NCBI RefSeq assembly: GCF_900460065.1
Contig: NZ_UAVD01000015.1
Span: 1 to 38,932, forward strand
Origin: Streptomyces griseus
Lineage (GTDB): Bacteria > Actinomycetota > Actinomycetes > Streptomycetales > Streptomycetaceae
Direction: 5' to 3'
Length of the DNA: 38,932 nt
The translations under genes and the position numbers were made by a program. Numbering within the stretch: the stretch's first letter is position 1; each line of letters starts with the position of its first letter. A model generated the notes under the pieces. The model was not told the DNA's origin and did no database searches. It saw nothing but the letters and a program-made list of their open reading frames with translations. Shown here piece by piece: positions 1 through 8,915 of the stretch.

Positions 1-252
1 ACCACCCACACCTCACCGGCCGCAGCAGCAGCCCGGATGCCCCGGATCGTGGAGCTGTTCAAAGGCATCAGCAAGCTCCCCGCCCCACAGCTCGACGTCA
101 TGGTGCTGCTCCACCTCTGCGGCTTCACCGCCGAGAAAGCCTCCAGCCTCCTCGGCGTCCCGCTGGCCACCGTCAGAGCCGACGAACGCCGCGCCACCCG
201 CTACCTGGAGACCATCTTCCCGCCGCACCCCACCGAAGGGCCGACCTCATGA
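1..252 (+). CDS. Sigma-70 region 4-like helix-turn-helix protein, 3' end only
   Basis: The frame is open from the left edge, so the gene begins outside the window and only its last 83 codons are present. Near the middle, a stretch reading LHLCGFTAEKASSLLGVP followed by TVRADERRATRYL has the layout of a sigma-70 region 4 helix-turn-helix: a growth/recognition helix after a G-x-T-xx-E-A-xx-LG turn, then an Arg-rich helix. Such proteins bind the -35 element or act as sigma-like regulators. Its stop codon overlaps the start of the next gene in an ATGA junction, so the two are probably co-translated. I infer a sigma-like DNA-binding regulator; whether it is a true ECF sigma factor cannot be judged without region 2. 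Confidence 0.6.
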   Translation, partial: TTHTSPAAAAARMPRIVELFKGISKLPAPQLDVMVLLHLCGFTAEKASSLLGVPLATVRADERRATRYLETIFPPHPTEGPTS

Positions 253-1100
253 CGCCACTGGAAGAACTCCTGTCCCAGGCACGCCTCGTCCGCGACCGCG
301 TCGTCCCCCCCGACATCATCCCCACCACCCCCCACCCCCACCCCGGCCCCGGACCGGCCCCCGCCCCCGGCCAGGCCGCGCCCCCGCAAGACCCCCGCCA
401 CGCTGATGAAGCGCCCACCCACCCGGCGGCCCGGGACCTGCGCGCCTTGTGCGCGACCCTGGTCACCCACACCCCGGCCACCACCGTCACCCACTTCCTC
501 ACCGACCAGCTCCCCGAACCCCGCAGCGCCCTGATCCTGGCCTGCGTCCTCCAGCTCACCGACACCGAGGACGCCGCCCGCTTCTGGTGGCAGTACGCCG
601 CCGGCGCAGGCCAGAGCGCCGCCGCCTACTGCCTCCACCTCCACCACCTCGCCCGCGGCGAAGAGGACACCGCCCGCTTCTGGCACGACCAGATGGACCA
701 CACCCCCCACCCCGCACCCGCTCCCGCCCCCGACCACGGCGAACGCCTCGACACCGCCTCCACCACCACCATGCTCCGCGTCCTGCACCACCTCGCCCGC
801 CAGACCCCGCCCCGCCCCTCCTCCGCCACCGTCACCAGCCTCATGGACTACATGCCCACCGCCACCGCCGTCGGCTACCTCCGCGAACCCGACATGGAAC
901 TCCCCCTCCCCGGACCCGACTTCGCCCGCACCATCCGCACCCTCCTCACCGCCGCCCCCCGCCCCGCCGACCCCCTCGACACCCGGACCCGGCCACGGCG
1001 CCGCCCCAACCGCCCCGCCGCAGCCCCCGGCCGGGAAACACCGCCCGCCGAAGCCAAGGAGCACGCTCTGGGCCAGAGAGGTCCGGGCACCCGCCACTGA
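249..1100 (+). CDS. Hypothetical protein coupled to the sigma-like gene
   Basis: A 283-residue protein of unknown function. The start is fixed by the 4-base ATGA overlap with the upstream sigma-like gene. Residues about 20-60 are Pro/Ala/His-rich and probably disordered. The centre (about 65-190) is helical, with repeated segments of the type DTEDAARFWWQYAAG and EEDTARFWHDQ that look like tetratricopeptide-style helices. The C-terminus is again Pro/Arg-rich and low in complexity. I recognise no catalytic motif. A sigma-like gene followed by a TPR-like helical protein suggests a partner or regulator of the sigma-like protein, but that is inference from position only. Confidence 0.7.
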   Translation: MTPLEELLSQARLVRDRVVPPDIIPTTPHPHPGPGPAPAPGQAAPPQDPRHADEAPTHPAARDLRALCATLVTHTPATTVTHFLTDQLPEPRSALILACVLQLTDTEDAARFWWQYAAGAGQSAAAYCLHLHHLARGEEDTARFWHDQMDHTPHPAPAPAPDHGERLDTASTTTMLRVLHHLARQTPPRPSSATVTSLMDYMPTATAVGYLREPDMELPLPGPDFARTIRTLLTAAPRPADPLDTRTRPRRRPNRPAAAPGRETPPAEAKEHALGQRGPGTRH

Positions 1101-1264
1101 ACCCGGACACCACCAGCGGCCCAGGGAAAAGCTTTCTCCCCCAACCGCGCCGCCGCGCACCCCCGTACAGCGGGCCCCGCTTCGGCCCGGTCCGGGCACA
1201 CCGACGGGCCGCTGCCAGCAGGACACAGACAGAGACAGTGACGAATGGACAAGGGAGACAGGAC

Positions 1265-2053
1265 ATGGTGGAAGCCGCGAGAGTGCTGCTGCTGTTAACG
1301 GTCGGGGCAGGGATCTGGGCGGCCTGGCGGCGCAGCATCTTCCCCGGCACATGGGCCCACACCTTCCACACGGCACACGCCGAAGAACGCGCCCAGCTCA
1401 CCCAGGCACGCCGACAGCTGCGCGCGGTCGACAAGACCCAGCGTCACGCGGAAACGGAGGCAGCCGGGCAGGTCAAGGAGGAACGCGAGAAGCACCAGCA
1501 GCGCATCGGCAGGCTGGAGCGGAAGGTCGCGCTCCTGCAGGACCCCGGCCGGGGCACGGAGCTGGGACGCCTGGGCGGCCTCGTCCTGTACGAGCACACG
1601 GTCACCGCCTCACCGGAAGGCCCGCTGCTCCCGCTCCACGGACTGCGCGCACGGTTCGACCGCGGCGACCGCGTTCATTCGCTGTACCTGACCAAACCCG
1701 ACGGCGGCGGCGACCGGGCGAAGTTCCCCCACCGCCCGGACCCCGCAGCAGAACCGGAAGAAAGCACCCGCCTCTTCGACGAGGAAGAGGTCCGCGACTT
1801 CGAGATGAAGATCAACGAGGCCGCGGCGCAGGAGAGGACGTTCCGGGCCGGCCTGGCGGACCAACTCGCCCGCGGACGGGAAGAACTGGCCGAAGCCCGC
1901 AAGGACACCACCCGGCTCAAAGCCGCCGAGCAGACCCGGGCCGACGTGATCGACCGCAACCGCACCGACCCCCGCCGCAAGGAAGCCCTCGCCGATCTCA
2001 CCACCGCACGCAACGCGTGGCAGGACCTCACCGGACGCCGCCCGCCGAAGTAA
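1265..2053 (+). CDS. Membrane-anchored coiled-coil protein
   Basis: Start chosen at the ATG that follows a GGGAGA ribosome-binding sequence and directly precedes a hydrophobic segment (residues about 6-21, RVLLLLTVGAGIWAAW). The open frame extends much further upstream but there it runs through the previous gene in another frame. After the membrane segment come about 60 residues rich in Glu, Lys, Arg and Gln in heptad-like spacing (a coiled coil), a short globular part (about 110-175) and a second coiled coil (about 180-240). The topology suggests a single-pass anchor with a cytoplasmic coiled-coil body. Codon 11 is the rare TTA, so expression may depend on the bldA leucyl-tRNA. No family recognised. 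Confidence 0.7.
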   Translation: MVEAARVLLLLTVGAGIWAAWRRSIFPGTWAHTFHTAHAEERAQLTQARRQLRAVDKTQRHAETEAAGQVKEEREKHQQRIGRLERKVALLQDPGRGTELGRLGGLVLYEHTVTASPEGPLLPLHGLRARFDRGDRVHSLYLTKPDGGGDRAKFPHRPDPAAEPEESTRLFDEEEVRDFEMKINEAAAQERTFRAGLADQLARGREELAEARKDTTRLKAAEQTRADVIDRNRTDPRRKEALADLTTARNAWQDLTGRRPPK

Positions 2054-2065
2054 CCCCGACGCCCC

Positions 2066-2281
2066 TCACCCACCCTCACCCCCGGAGCGGCGGATGTCCG
2101 CGTACACCCGGCCCGTCACACCGGCCCGGCCCGGCACCCGCCGCACCGGGGCCGGTCCGGACGTCGCCCACCGCTCCTCCAACTCGGCCACCACCAGCCC
2201 AAGGGTGTCCTCGTCCGCCGCGGTGATGTCCAGCACCACCAGGCCGGGCTCGCTGACGTGCTGCTCGCCGATCTCCCTCAT
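2066..2281 (-). CDS. DUF6207-like small protein
   Basis: A 71-residue protein starting MREIGEQHVSEPGLVVLDI and containing the segment RWATSGPAPVRRVPG. This wording matches my memory of the streptomycete DUF6207 family (short proteins of unknown function, often present in many copies per genome). The family-like region begins exactly at this ATG; the frame is open for another 89 codons upstream, but that part is Pro/Arg-rich and unlike the family, so I excluded it. It is convergent with the coiled-coil gene to its left; the stops are 12 bases apart. Function unknown. Confidence 0.7.
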   Translation of the reverse strand: MREIGEQHVSEPGLVVLDITAADEDTLGLVVAELEERWATSGPAPVRRVPGRAGVTGRVYADIRRSGGEGG

Positions 2282-2503
2282 GCCGTCCCTGACGCCCAGC
2301 CGACCAACACGGTTCACGCCCGGGCGACCCTTCACCCATCCGGCGGACGGGAAAACCGTGCCCGGGAGTTGGCCAGGTGGTTCCCCGGTGAAGCCCGGCC
2401 GTCTCCCGGGGGTTTGATCGGGTCCGCCGTGCCGCAGAGATGGGGGAGTGGCGTGCCCGGGCGCAAGGCTCGGGGCGCTGCACGTTGTCTCAGGAGGGGC
2501 GCT

Positions 2504-3889
2504 ATGAGCTTGATCCACCCGGTTGCCAACGGGCTGCGTACCGATCACCCGGTTCCGGGCCTGCCGTTCATCAACGACGAGCGGCTGCCCCTGGACAACC
2601 CCGACGCGATCGAGCGCACCGGACGCAACCAGGGCGAGGGCCTGTGGGGGCGTACCGACCCCTTACCCGGCGGGGGATGGGTGGCTTTCACCACCGAACC
2701 GAAGAACCGCGCCTTCGCCTGGGCGGTTCACCATCACCCCGAACACGGCCGGACAGTTCTGCTGGTCCGCGACGCGGACTGGAGCTCTCTGCACCACGAC
2801 TGGATGTACGGCAGGAACGGGTTCCTCTACCGGCACGGCGGCTACTGGTGGGACGGGACCGCCTGGCACCGGCCCAGCCAGGTCGCCGACCGAGCCTTCG
2901 AGGGCTACGACGCCCGCCCGGTACAGGACGCACTCACCGTCACCGCCGCAGACCTGCTGGCCCGCCCGGGAACACCGGGCAACGCCCGCGTCGCGAAGAT
3001 CGCCGACTTCACCGCCCCGGAGGGGCCTCTGCAGCAGTGGCACGACCACCTCGCCCTGTGGGCCGCCTCCCGCCGGCCCGGCTCCCGGCCGCTCGACCGG
3101 TGCGTCGTCGACCTGCGGGCACCGGAGCTCACCCCCGCCGAGTTCGTCGGCCGCGCCGGTCTGGCGCAGATCACCGAACTCGACCCACAGGATCTTCCCC
3201 ACGAGGAGTACGGCCGAAAGGACCTGCCCCCTCCCCAGGCCGAAACGGACGCGGGGCCGCTCTGGTCGAAGCCCGTCGCCCGTGACTGGGCCGAGCAGTA
3301 TCACCGGGTGAACGGCCCCGGGGCTCTGCTCTCCGGCCAGAGCGTCTTCGGCACCGACCAGCCCCTCGGCCTCATCGCGGACCACGACCGCCTGACGAAG
3401 ATCATCGCCAGTAGTCTGCAGGACGCGGAAGACCGGCGGGGCAAGAGCCGCCTCAGGCCCGGTGCGGACCAGCGCGAGGACTTGGCCGCCCACCTGGCCT
3501 GGTGGCCGGCAGCCACCCTCAGCGACAGCACCGACGGGCTCATCCCTCTCACGGCGCTGCGCACCACCCTGGTCGAGGCAGTCATCGGGGGACTGGCCGA
3601 AGACGCCGCCCGGGCCCGGAAGAACCCGAATGCGACCGTCTCCCTGGGCGACATCCGCAAGGACATCGTGCGACTCATCGACTGGTACATCCTGCGTGAG
3701 CCCGCGCGCACACCCGCACTCTTCGGAGAGATCTGCCTGACCGCCCGGCTGAACCTCGGGCTTGACCCCCGCGACGTCGGCGCGCTCCTGCGGCGCTCTC
3801 TCCATCTCGACAGCCAGCTCGACGGTGAGACCGTCGACGCCCTGCTCGATCTGGCACTGCCTCCCTCCGCCACCGCAGCCACGGACTAG
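2504..3889 (+). CDS. Hypothetical protein, 461 aa
   Basis: The ATG lies 5 bases after a strong AGGAGGGG ribosome-binding site, which sets the start. Composition is that of a soluble cytoplasmic protein. The N-terminal 200 residues are Trp/Gly/His-rich (for example GGYWWDGTAWHRPSQ at about residues 115-130); the C-terminal half is helical and acidic. There is no signal peptide and no motif I can name. A TTA codon occurs at about codon 54, suggesting bldA dependence. It stands alone, divergent from the DUF6207-like gene. Function unknown. Confidence 0.75.
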   Translation: MSLIHPVANGLRTDHPVPGLPFINDERLPLDNPDAIERTGRNQGEGLWGRTDPLPGGGWVAFTTEPKNRAFAWAVHHHPEHGRTVLLVRDADWSSLHHDWMYGRNGFLYRHGGYWWDGTAWHRPSQVADRAFEGYDARPVQDALTVTAADLLARPGTPGNARVAKIADFTAPEGPLQQWHDHLALWAASRRPGSRPLDRCVVDLRAPELTPAEFVGRAGLAQITELDPQDLPHEEYGRKDLPPPQAETDAGPLWSKPVARDWAEQYHRVNGPGALLSGQSVFGTDQPLGLIADHDRLTKIIASSLQDAEDRRGKSRLRPGADQREDLAAHLAWWPAATLSDSTDGLIPLTALRTTLVEAVIGGLAEDAARARKNPNATVSLGDIRKDIVRLIDWYILREPARTPALFGEICLTARLNLGLDPRDVGALLRRSLHLDSQLDGETVDALLDLALPPSATAATD

Positions 3890-4822
3890 GACACACGTTG
3901 CCCGCGCCCGTGGACGCCCGGACAAAGGGGGCCGGGGCGTGGTTGCGAGACAGCCACGGCCTCACAACCACGCTCAGAATGAGAAAAATCCCCTCACCGC
4001 GCCCCCGGGCCGGAAGACAGAATCCCGGCAGCCCGCGTCGACATGGAGTGTGCGGGCCAGATTCCGGTCCCCGTGACGGGACCAAGAGTACGGCCGTAGT
4101 CGCCCGGGGCCCGGTGCTGCAGGCGGCCCTGCCTAGGCACCAGGCCGCGGCCGGCCGGGCCCGCCCAGACTCTGATCCCGGTGCCGCAGGCTCAACGGGG
4201 CGCCTCCCCCCACGCGTACAGCCCGGTGCCCGCGTCTCATGGCCCCGCCCGCGGAGCGGCCGCCCCGCGCCGTGTCCGGAGCTGGGGGCGGAAGCCTAGT
4301 CATGTTCTTCCGCCTGCCCGTCCGGCTGGACGACGTCGCCGTCCCTGCCGCGGTGTTGAGCGTCGGCCTTCTCAGGTGAGGGTGCCCCCGGCTCCGCCCT
4401 GCGGGGTGCTGTCGGCGAGCTGGTCCAGCAGGGCTTCCGGTGAGCAGGGACCCGGCAGCCCTTGCGGGGCGCATTGTCCCAGCGACTGGTCGGCCAGGTG
4501 ATGGCTTTCGGTGAACAACGTTACCCGGGAGCGAGGTTGTGTAGGTTCAGGTCACTGCTCAGCGTGAGCGAGTCGTTACTGCCTCCCGTCGTTCCGGCGG
4601 GCCCGCCCCTGGACGGTGAGCCCTCCCAGCGTGCCTACGGGCCATCAACTGGGTCTGTCTCAGTGCGGTACGTCCTTGCGACTGCGCGACCGCGCCTCTG
4701 CCCCGGTTCTGCGTGGGGTCGGCGGTGTCGTGGGATTCCGGTCCCGAGCGCCGACCCACCTGATGTGGGTCATGTCCCCGATCAGGCGGCCTCCGAGAAG
4801 CGCCGCACCACGACACCCATGG
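3890..4822. other. Gene-poor stretch with possible terminator and a gene tail
   Basis: About 930 bases with no convincing complete gene. Just after the preceding stop, GCGTGGTTG (3937-3945) pairs with CAACCACGC (3965-3973), a possible terminator with a 19-base loop. On the minus strand, a frame ending at 4372 reads like a genuine protein tail (… SPEALLDQLADSTPQ …), open back to about 4550 but without a good start, so it may be a remnant. Plus-strand frames here are Pro/Arg-rich and look non-coding. Confidence 0.4.
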
Positions 4823-5698
4823 ATGATCATGGCAATTCCGCTCACCTTCGTCGTGCCCGGCGGCGACGAGGACGACCACGCCCAGGGCGCCGTCGGCAAG
4901 CTGACGACCGAACAGATCGCCTCCTTCGCTCCCGGCCTGTTCGACATGGAGCCCGTTCCGACCCCCACCGAGTTGAAGGAACTGGCTACCGCCGGGCAGG
5001 ACCACCCGTCGGTGGACCTGCCAGCCGAGAGCCTCCGGGCCCTGTTCGCAGGAACCACCCACCCCGACGAGCTGCTCGACCAGCTCGACCACCCCGAGGT
5101 CGTCGCCCAACAGCTGAACACCCGTCCCGGCCGCAGCCGACAGAGGACCAAGCGCAAGGTCTCCCGGCTCGGCCGTCTCGCCCGGCTCAGCACCAACACC
5201 GGCTACGCGGCAGTCGTGCGCAGCCCGCTGCACCAAATCGCCGGGATCATGACCCTGCCGGTCAACCCCCGGTTCCTCGCCGCGATCCAGCATGCCTTCA
5301 CCAAGGGCCGCACCACTGACCCAACGATCGAGGGCAGCATCCCCGGCCTGCTGGAGATCTACCTGCCAGCCAAGCAGGACCTGGTCGACCTGATCACCAC
5401 CACGGTCACCCACCACCTCCTGGACTACGACTGGTCGGACTCCATCGCCCGCACCGGCGTCCAGGAGCCGCTGACGTGCATGGCCTTGAGTGTGCACTAC
5501 GCCGACGGCACGAATGAGGTCTTCGTCGTCGCCATCGACGGGCAGTCCCGGCTGACGTCCGCCTGGCGCAACGTCCTGGGCATCGGCGACAAGAAGCTGA
5601 CCGCCACCACGGCGCCCCCGTACGCCGAGAAGATCGTGGGCCGCATGTTCGCCCACGACGGAGTAGCCGCGTCCCGCAAGGCCGTCAACGGGGCCTGA
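4823..5698 (+). CDS. Large unknown protein with DGQ(S)R motif, N-terminal half
   Basis: From the ATG at 4823 (MIMAIPLTFVVPGGD) the frame gives 291 residues and stops within GGGGCCTGA. The next frame continues immediately as protein-like sequence, so this is probably the first half of one gene of about 765 codons. Residues about 225-250 (NEVFVVAIDGQSRLTSAWRN) contain DGQSR at 239-243. This resembles the DGQHR signature of DndB/ParB-fold proteins, but with Ser in place of His. That likeness is weak and no other motif is visible. No good ribosome-binding site precedes the start; ATG 4829 is an alternative. The frame extends upstream to 4616 but that part looks non-coding. Confidence 0.6.
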   Translation: MIMAIPLTFVVPGGDEDDHAQGAVGKLTTEQIASFAPGLFDMEPVPTPTELKELATAGQDHPSVDLPAESLRALFAGTTHPDELLDQLDHPEVVAQQLNTRPGRSRQRTKRKVSRLGRLARLSTNTGYAAVVRSPLHQIAGIMTLPVNPRFLAAIQHAFTKGRTTDPTIEGSIPGLLEIYLPAKQDLVDLITTTVTHHLLDYDWSDSIARTGVQEPLTCMALSVHYADGTNEVFVVAIDGQSRLTSAWRNVLGIGDKKLTATTAPPYAEKIVGRMFAHDGVAASRKAVNGA

Positions 5699-5907
5699 AC
5701 GCCGCCCGCGCGAGCTCCTGGACCGCCAACGAGCTGGAAACCCTGCACTCCCGCCTCGCTCCCGTCAACCTCGTCGTCGGCACCTACACACGCCTCGGCG
5801 AGCCCTGCGAGGCCACCACCTGGTTCACCGAGCACCTCACCCAGATCCACCTGCGCCCCCGGCACTGGAGCGGCGGAAGCGACCAGGAGAAGGCCGTCGC
5901 CGACGCC

Positions 5908-7122
5908 ATGCTCGCCGCCGTCCACGCCGGGAAGCTCACACCGACCCTCGCCAGCGCCCTGTCGGGACGCCTGCACGGCCCGGACTTCACCCACGCCACC
6001 GGCCTGCCCCACCACCCCGCCTTCGCCCGCGCCCTGCTCTTCGAGACGGTGCTCTCCGCTGACGCCGGCACGCTCATCCGCTCCGCCATCGCCGAAGGCC
6101 TCTCGCTCGACCCCAGCAGCAAGGACTTCCCCGCGAAGCTCCTGAAGACCACGGCGATCTTCTCCACCCGCTACCTGCGCTCCGACGCCAAGACGGTCTT
6201 CCCGAACATGGTGCACACCTGGGACAACGGCGGCCCGGTCACCCGCACGATGTGGAACCGCCTGGCCAAGGGGGCGGACGCCTTCGCCCTGACCCGGCTG
6301 CGGGACGACCAGCTGGACAACGACCCGCGCAAGAGCGCCTCCGACCTCGTCGAGCAGCTGCGGCGGCGAGCCGAGGACGACGTCCCCGGCGCCCGGGACG
6401 AACTCGCCGTACTCGGCGGGGACGCCCTCACCGTCGCCGAAGCCCTGGGCCGCGACCGCGGGTCCAAGGAAGACCTGGTCTCCGAGGAGCCCGTGAACGG
6501 CAAGACCCCTTACCGCTCCCGGCCGCCCGGCATCGTCGCGGCGCTCATCGAGACCCCGGCCGGCAGCCTTCTCCTCGGGGCGGCCCTCAGCAGCTGGTTC
6601 GACCAGGTCCCCGGCCACCCCCCGGACTACTCCCGTCAGTTCACCGTCCCCGAGATCACCACCCTCCCGGACGGCACCCCCGCCATCGCCACCACCCATG
6701 GAAACCCCAGGCGGGCAACCGAGTGGCACGTCTTCGAGCTCGCCTGGCCAGGCCTCCCGACCTCGCGCCGCACGGTGATCGAGGGGCGGCGCGACGCGGC
6801 GCGGCAGGCGGCGGACAAGGTCGGCAAGAGCCAGCCGAAGGCCGCCTCCATCAAGGCCCTGCAGACCGCGATCGGGCGGCTGGAGCAGACCATCACATCC
6901 ATCCTGACGAGCCCCGGCCAGCCGAAGTTCGCGGACGGTGCGCAACAGGAGGCACTGCAGAAGCTGCTGTTCAAGGCCAGCCTGGACATTGGCAAGATCC
7001 CCGTCGTGGTGACCGCCAGCCGGAACCCGTACCCCGAACTCGTCCCCGAGGGCGGCGGGGCCCCCGACGGGCCGACACCCGGCAGTAGCGACCCCTACAC
7101 CCTCCCCGAGGACGGCAGCTGA
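5908..7122 (+). CDS. Large unknown protein, C-terminal half (frameshifted)
   Basis: From the first in-frame ATG, 404 residues; however, the same frame is open and protein-like from 5699 onward (NAARASSWTANELETLHSRL), directly abutting the stop of the preceding half. One extra G in the GGGG run at 5690-5693 would fuse the two into a single continuous protein. The C-terminal half is helical and charged, with a moderately conserved look (for example SWFDQVPGHPPDYSRQFTVPE) and a Pro/Gly-rich tail. No family recognised. It overlaps the next gene in a TGATG junction, so the two are translationally coupled. Annotating this ATG as the true start is doubtful; it is the boundary only if the frameshift is real. 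Confidence 0.6.
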   Translation: MLAAVHAGKLTPTLASALSGRLHGPDFTHATGLPHHPAFARALLFETVLSADAGTLIRSAIAEGLSLDPSSKDFPAKLLKTTAIFSTRYLRSDAKTVFPNMVHTWDNGGPVTRTMWNRLAKGADAFALTRLRDDQLDNDPRKSASDLVEQLRRRAEDDVPGARDELAVLGGDALTVAEALGRDRGSKEDLVSEEPVNGKTPYRSRPPGIVAALIETPAGSLLLGAALSSWFDQVPGHPPDYSRQFTVPEITTLPDGTPAIATTHGNPRRATEWHVFELAWPGLPTSRRTVIEGRRDAARQAADKVGKSQPKAASIKALQTAIGRLEQTITSILTSPGQPKFADGAQQEALQKLLFKASLDIGKIPVVVTASRNPYPELVPEGGGAPDGPTPGSSDPYTLPEDGS

Positions 7123-7565
7123 TGAGCGCGGGATGGACCCTCGGTCCCGACCTTGCCGAGGACGTCGCTGCCATTCCCGGCCAGCGTCTGGCCACGCCGC
7201 CCGAGAGCCTCCGGGCGTGCGTCTACCCGCTCCGCGAGGCCAGCGGAAGCTGGACCTTCCGCCACCTCCCGCCCTGGCCGACGGCGCTCTACGTTGCCCT
7301 CGACGACTGCTACCGCAGCCTCTACACCGGCAAGGTGCAGCGCGGCACGGCCGAGCGGCCCGACATGAACGCCGTCCGGGACCGCGCCCGCGAGCACTAC
7401 CGCGACAACCAGCCCCCCGAGGCCCGCCACACCTGGCACCACCTGTGGGTCATCCCGATCGAGCATGGTGTCCCCAGCGCCGAGCTTGAGGCCTGGGAGA
7501 CCCGCGTCCGCCGCTGCACTGCATCGCCGCAGACCCGCAAGAGCGCGCTGCTGCGCTCGGCGTAG
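7122..7565 (+). CDS. Hypothetical protein coupled to the DGQ(S)R gene
   Basis: A 147-residue protein whose ATG overlaps the upstream stop (TGATG), so its translation is likely tied to the larger gene. The sequence is rich in Trp, His and Arg (segments such as SWTFRHLPPWPTALYVALDDCY and RHTWHHLWVIPIEHG). It has no signal peptide, membrane segment or motif that I recognise. Together with the preceding split gene it forms a two-gene unit ended by the hairpin at 7840-7885. Function unknown; the tight coupling suggests a partner protein. Confidence 0.7.
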   Translation: MSAGWTLGPDLAEDVAAIPGQRLATPPESLRACVYPLREASGSWTFRHLPPWPTALYVALDDCYRSLYTGKVQRGTAERPDMNAVRDRAREHYRDNQPPEARHTWHHLWVIPIEHGVPSAELEAWETRVRRCTASPQTRKSALLRSA

Positions 7566-7839
7566 CGAGGTCAGCGGCCGGTCCGGCGAGGAGCGAACGC
7601 TGCGCGTCCAAGCCGTGCGACAGCGACGGGGGCGCAGAACGGAACTGCTGGTAGGCCCTCGACGCGGGGCACGGGCGACGCGTCGAGGCGCGTATCCACG
7701 TTGGGCGAAGCGCCGCCGGCCGCGATGCGACGCGGGAGTACGGGCGGCTCATCGCGGTCGGCGCCGATCCCGACTGGCTCGCCCAGGCCCTTCCGGAGCA
7801 CCACCGGCGGCAGGCCCTCCAGCCTCCGTCCGGTCGACG
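7566..7839 (+). other. Non-coding stretch with a possible gene scrap
   Basis: No complete gene. On the plus strand, a segment at about 7729-7800 reads REYGRLIAVGADPDWLAQ, which looks like real protein, but it is bounded upstream by a stop at about 7650 and runs on into the hairpin. It may be the relic of a lost gene. Confidence 0.3.
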
Positions 7840-7885
7840 AGGTTTCCGGAGCCGCCCCCCCGGGGGGCCGCCGGCTCCGGAAACC
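7840..7885. terminator. Strong hairpin between convergent genes
   Basis: GGTTTCCGGAGCCG (7840-7853) is a perfect 14-base inverted match of 7872-7885. The interior is C-rich then G-rich (eight C, six G) and can pair further. It lies downstream of the plus-strand gene ending at 7565 and 25 bases after the stop of the minus-strand gene ending at 7911, so it can serve as a bidirectional terminator. No U-run follows, as is usual in streptomycetes. Confidence 0.7.
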
Positions 7886-7910
7886 CTGTGTCCGCAAGGA
7901 AAGCGCGCCG

Positions 7911-8915
7911 TCAAACCGGTTCTGCTGGGACGCCGAGTTCGGCTGCGGCTATCGCGGCCATGGACGGGGCACTCTCGCTCACCGCCCAGACATGATCCTG
8001 CGGCCGGCGGCCGGCAGGGTCTTGCGGCTGCCTCCTGCGATACCGCAGCAGCCCGTACCGTGTCGCGACATGCACGATCACGAGCTGCGCCCAGCGCGCG
8101 GCTGCCGCTCTGCCGCCGAGCTTCGTCACCAGAGCCACATGATCGATCAGGACATCACCCGGCCGGATCCGCCCCGCCTCCAACAGCCCGACCAGCTGCC
8201 GGGCCAGGCCGTCCCCCAGCAGCGCGGGGCTCACCGGCCCCGTGAGCGGGACCAGTTCGGCCGCCGTGAGCTCCACAGGGCCCCGGCCCCGGGGAGCGGG
8301 GATCACCGCGCCGGGCGGTGCGGGGCGTCGGATGCCGCCCCGGCGGGGCTCGTGGGCCAGCCGCAAGTCCTCGGGGACACGCTCCGCCGGGTGCCGCCCC
8401 GCAGCAGCCTCGGCCACGACCGCTTCGCTGGCACCGGCGGCGAGCGAGAGAACCCGGGCCTCCTGCTCGCAGAGCCCTTCACGGTGCCACAAGGGCTCGA
8501 AGCCGCTGCCGGCATCGGCTGACTCCCGCGGTTTGACGGTCGTCCACTCCTGCCACTGGTCAACTCCGTGACCGTCGGTATGCAGGACCAGGCATCCGTG
8601 CCCGTCCCACCGCCGCAGGACGAAGCGGTGCGCGTCCGTGGACACCAGCCGCAGCCCGGCGACGCCCGAGAAGACCGGCACGCCACCGGCCGGGGTCTCC
8701 AGAAAGGGGACCATCACGGCGAGAAGGAACGAGAAGAACAAAGGGTCGGGCCGCAGATCGAGATGGAAGCAGGCCTGGCCCAGACGCAGCCCGCCCGGAC
8801 CGGGATCCACGATCCCGTCCGCCTCGGCCTGCGCCCACACGCGCAGGAACTCCTCCTCAAGAGCCTGCTGTCCCAGGCACCCTCCCCGGCGTGGCAAGGC
8901 CCAGCATGTCGACAT
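7911..8915 (-). CDS. Hypothetical protein, 334 aa
   Basis: A long minus-strand frame with a soluble-protein composition. Residues about 20-130 look folded (LEEEFLRVWAQAEADGIVDP, then RFVLRRWDGHGCLVLHTDGH). A charged helical centre is followed by a part reading LVGLLEAGRIRPGDVLIDHVALVTKLGG. I recognise no family or catalytic motif. The ATG at 8915 has no obvious ribosome-binding site, so the true start may be internal. It is convergent with the 147-aa gene across the hairpin at 7840-7885. Function unknown. Confidence 0.55.
   Translation of the reverse strand: MSTCWALPRRGGCLGQQALEEEFLRVWAQAEADGIVDPGPGGLRLGQACFHLDLRPDPLFFSFLLAVMVPFLETPAGGVPVFSGVAGLRLVSTDAHRFVLRRWDGHGCLVLHTDGHGVDQWQEWTTVKPRESADAGSGFEPLWHREGLCEQEARVLSLAAGASEAVVAEAAAGRHPAERVPEDLRLAHEPRRGGIRRPAPPGAVIPAPRGRGPVELTAAELVPLTGPVSPALLGDGLARQLVGLLEAGRIRPGDVLIDHVALVTKLGGRAAAARWAQLVIVHVATRYGLLRYRRRQPQDPAGRRPQDHVWAVSESAPSMAAIAAAELGVPAEPV

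Noticed and set aside
449..1264. Upstream extension of the coiled-coil gene frame
   Set aside because: It overlaps the hypothetical gene at 249-1100 in another frame and is Pro/Arg/His low-complexity; the GGGAGA site and membrane segment fix the start at 1265.
5687..5698. Programmed -1 frameshift in the large split gene
   Set aside because: The site is only GGGG with no evident downstream stimulatory stem; error or mutation is simpler.
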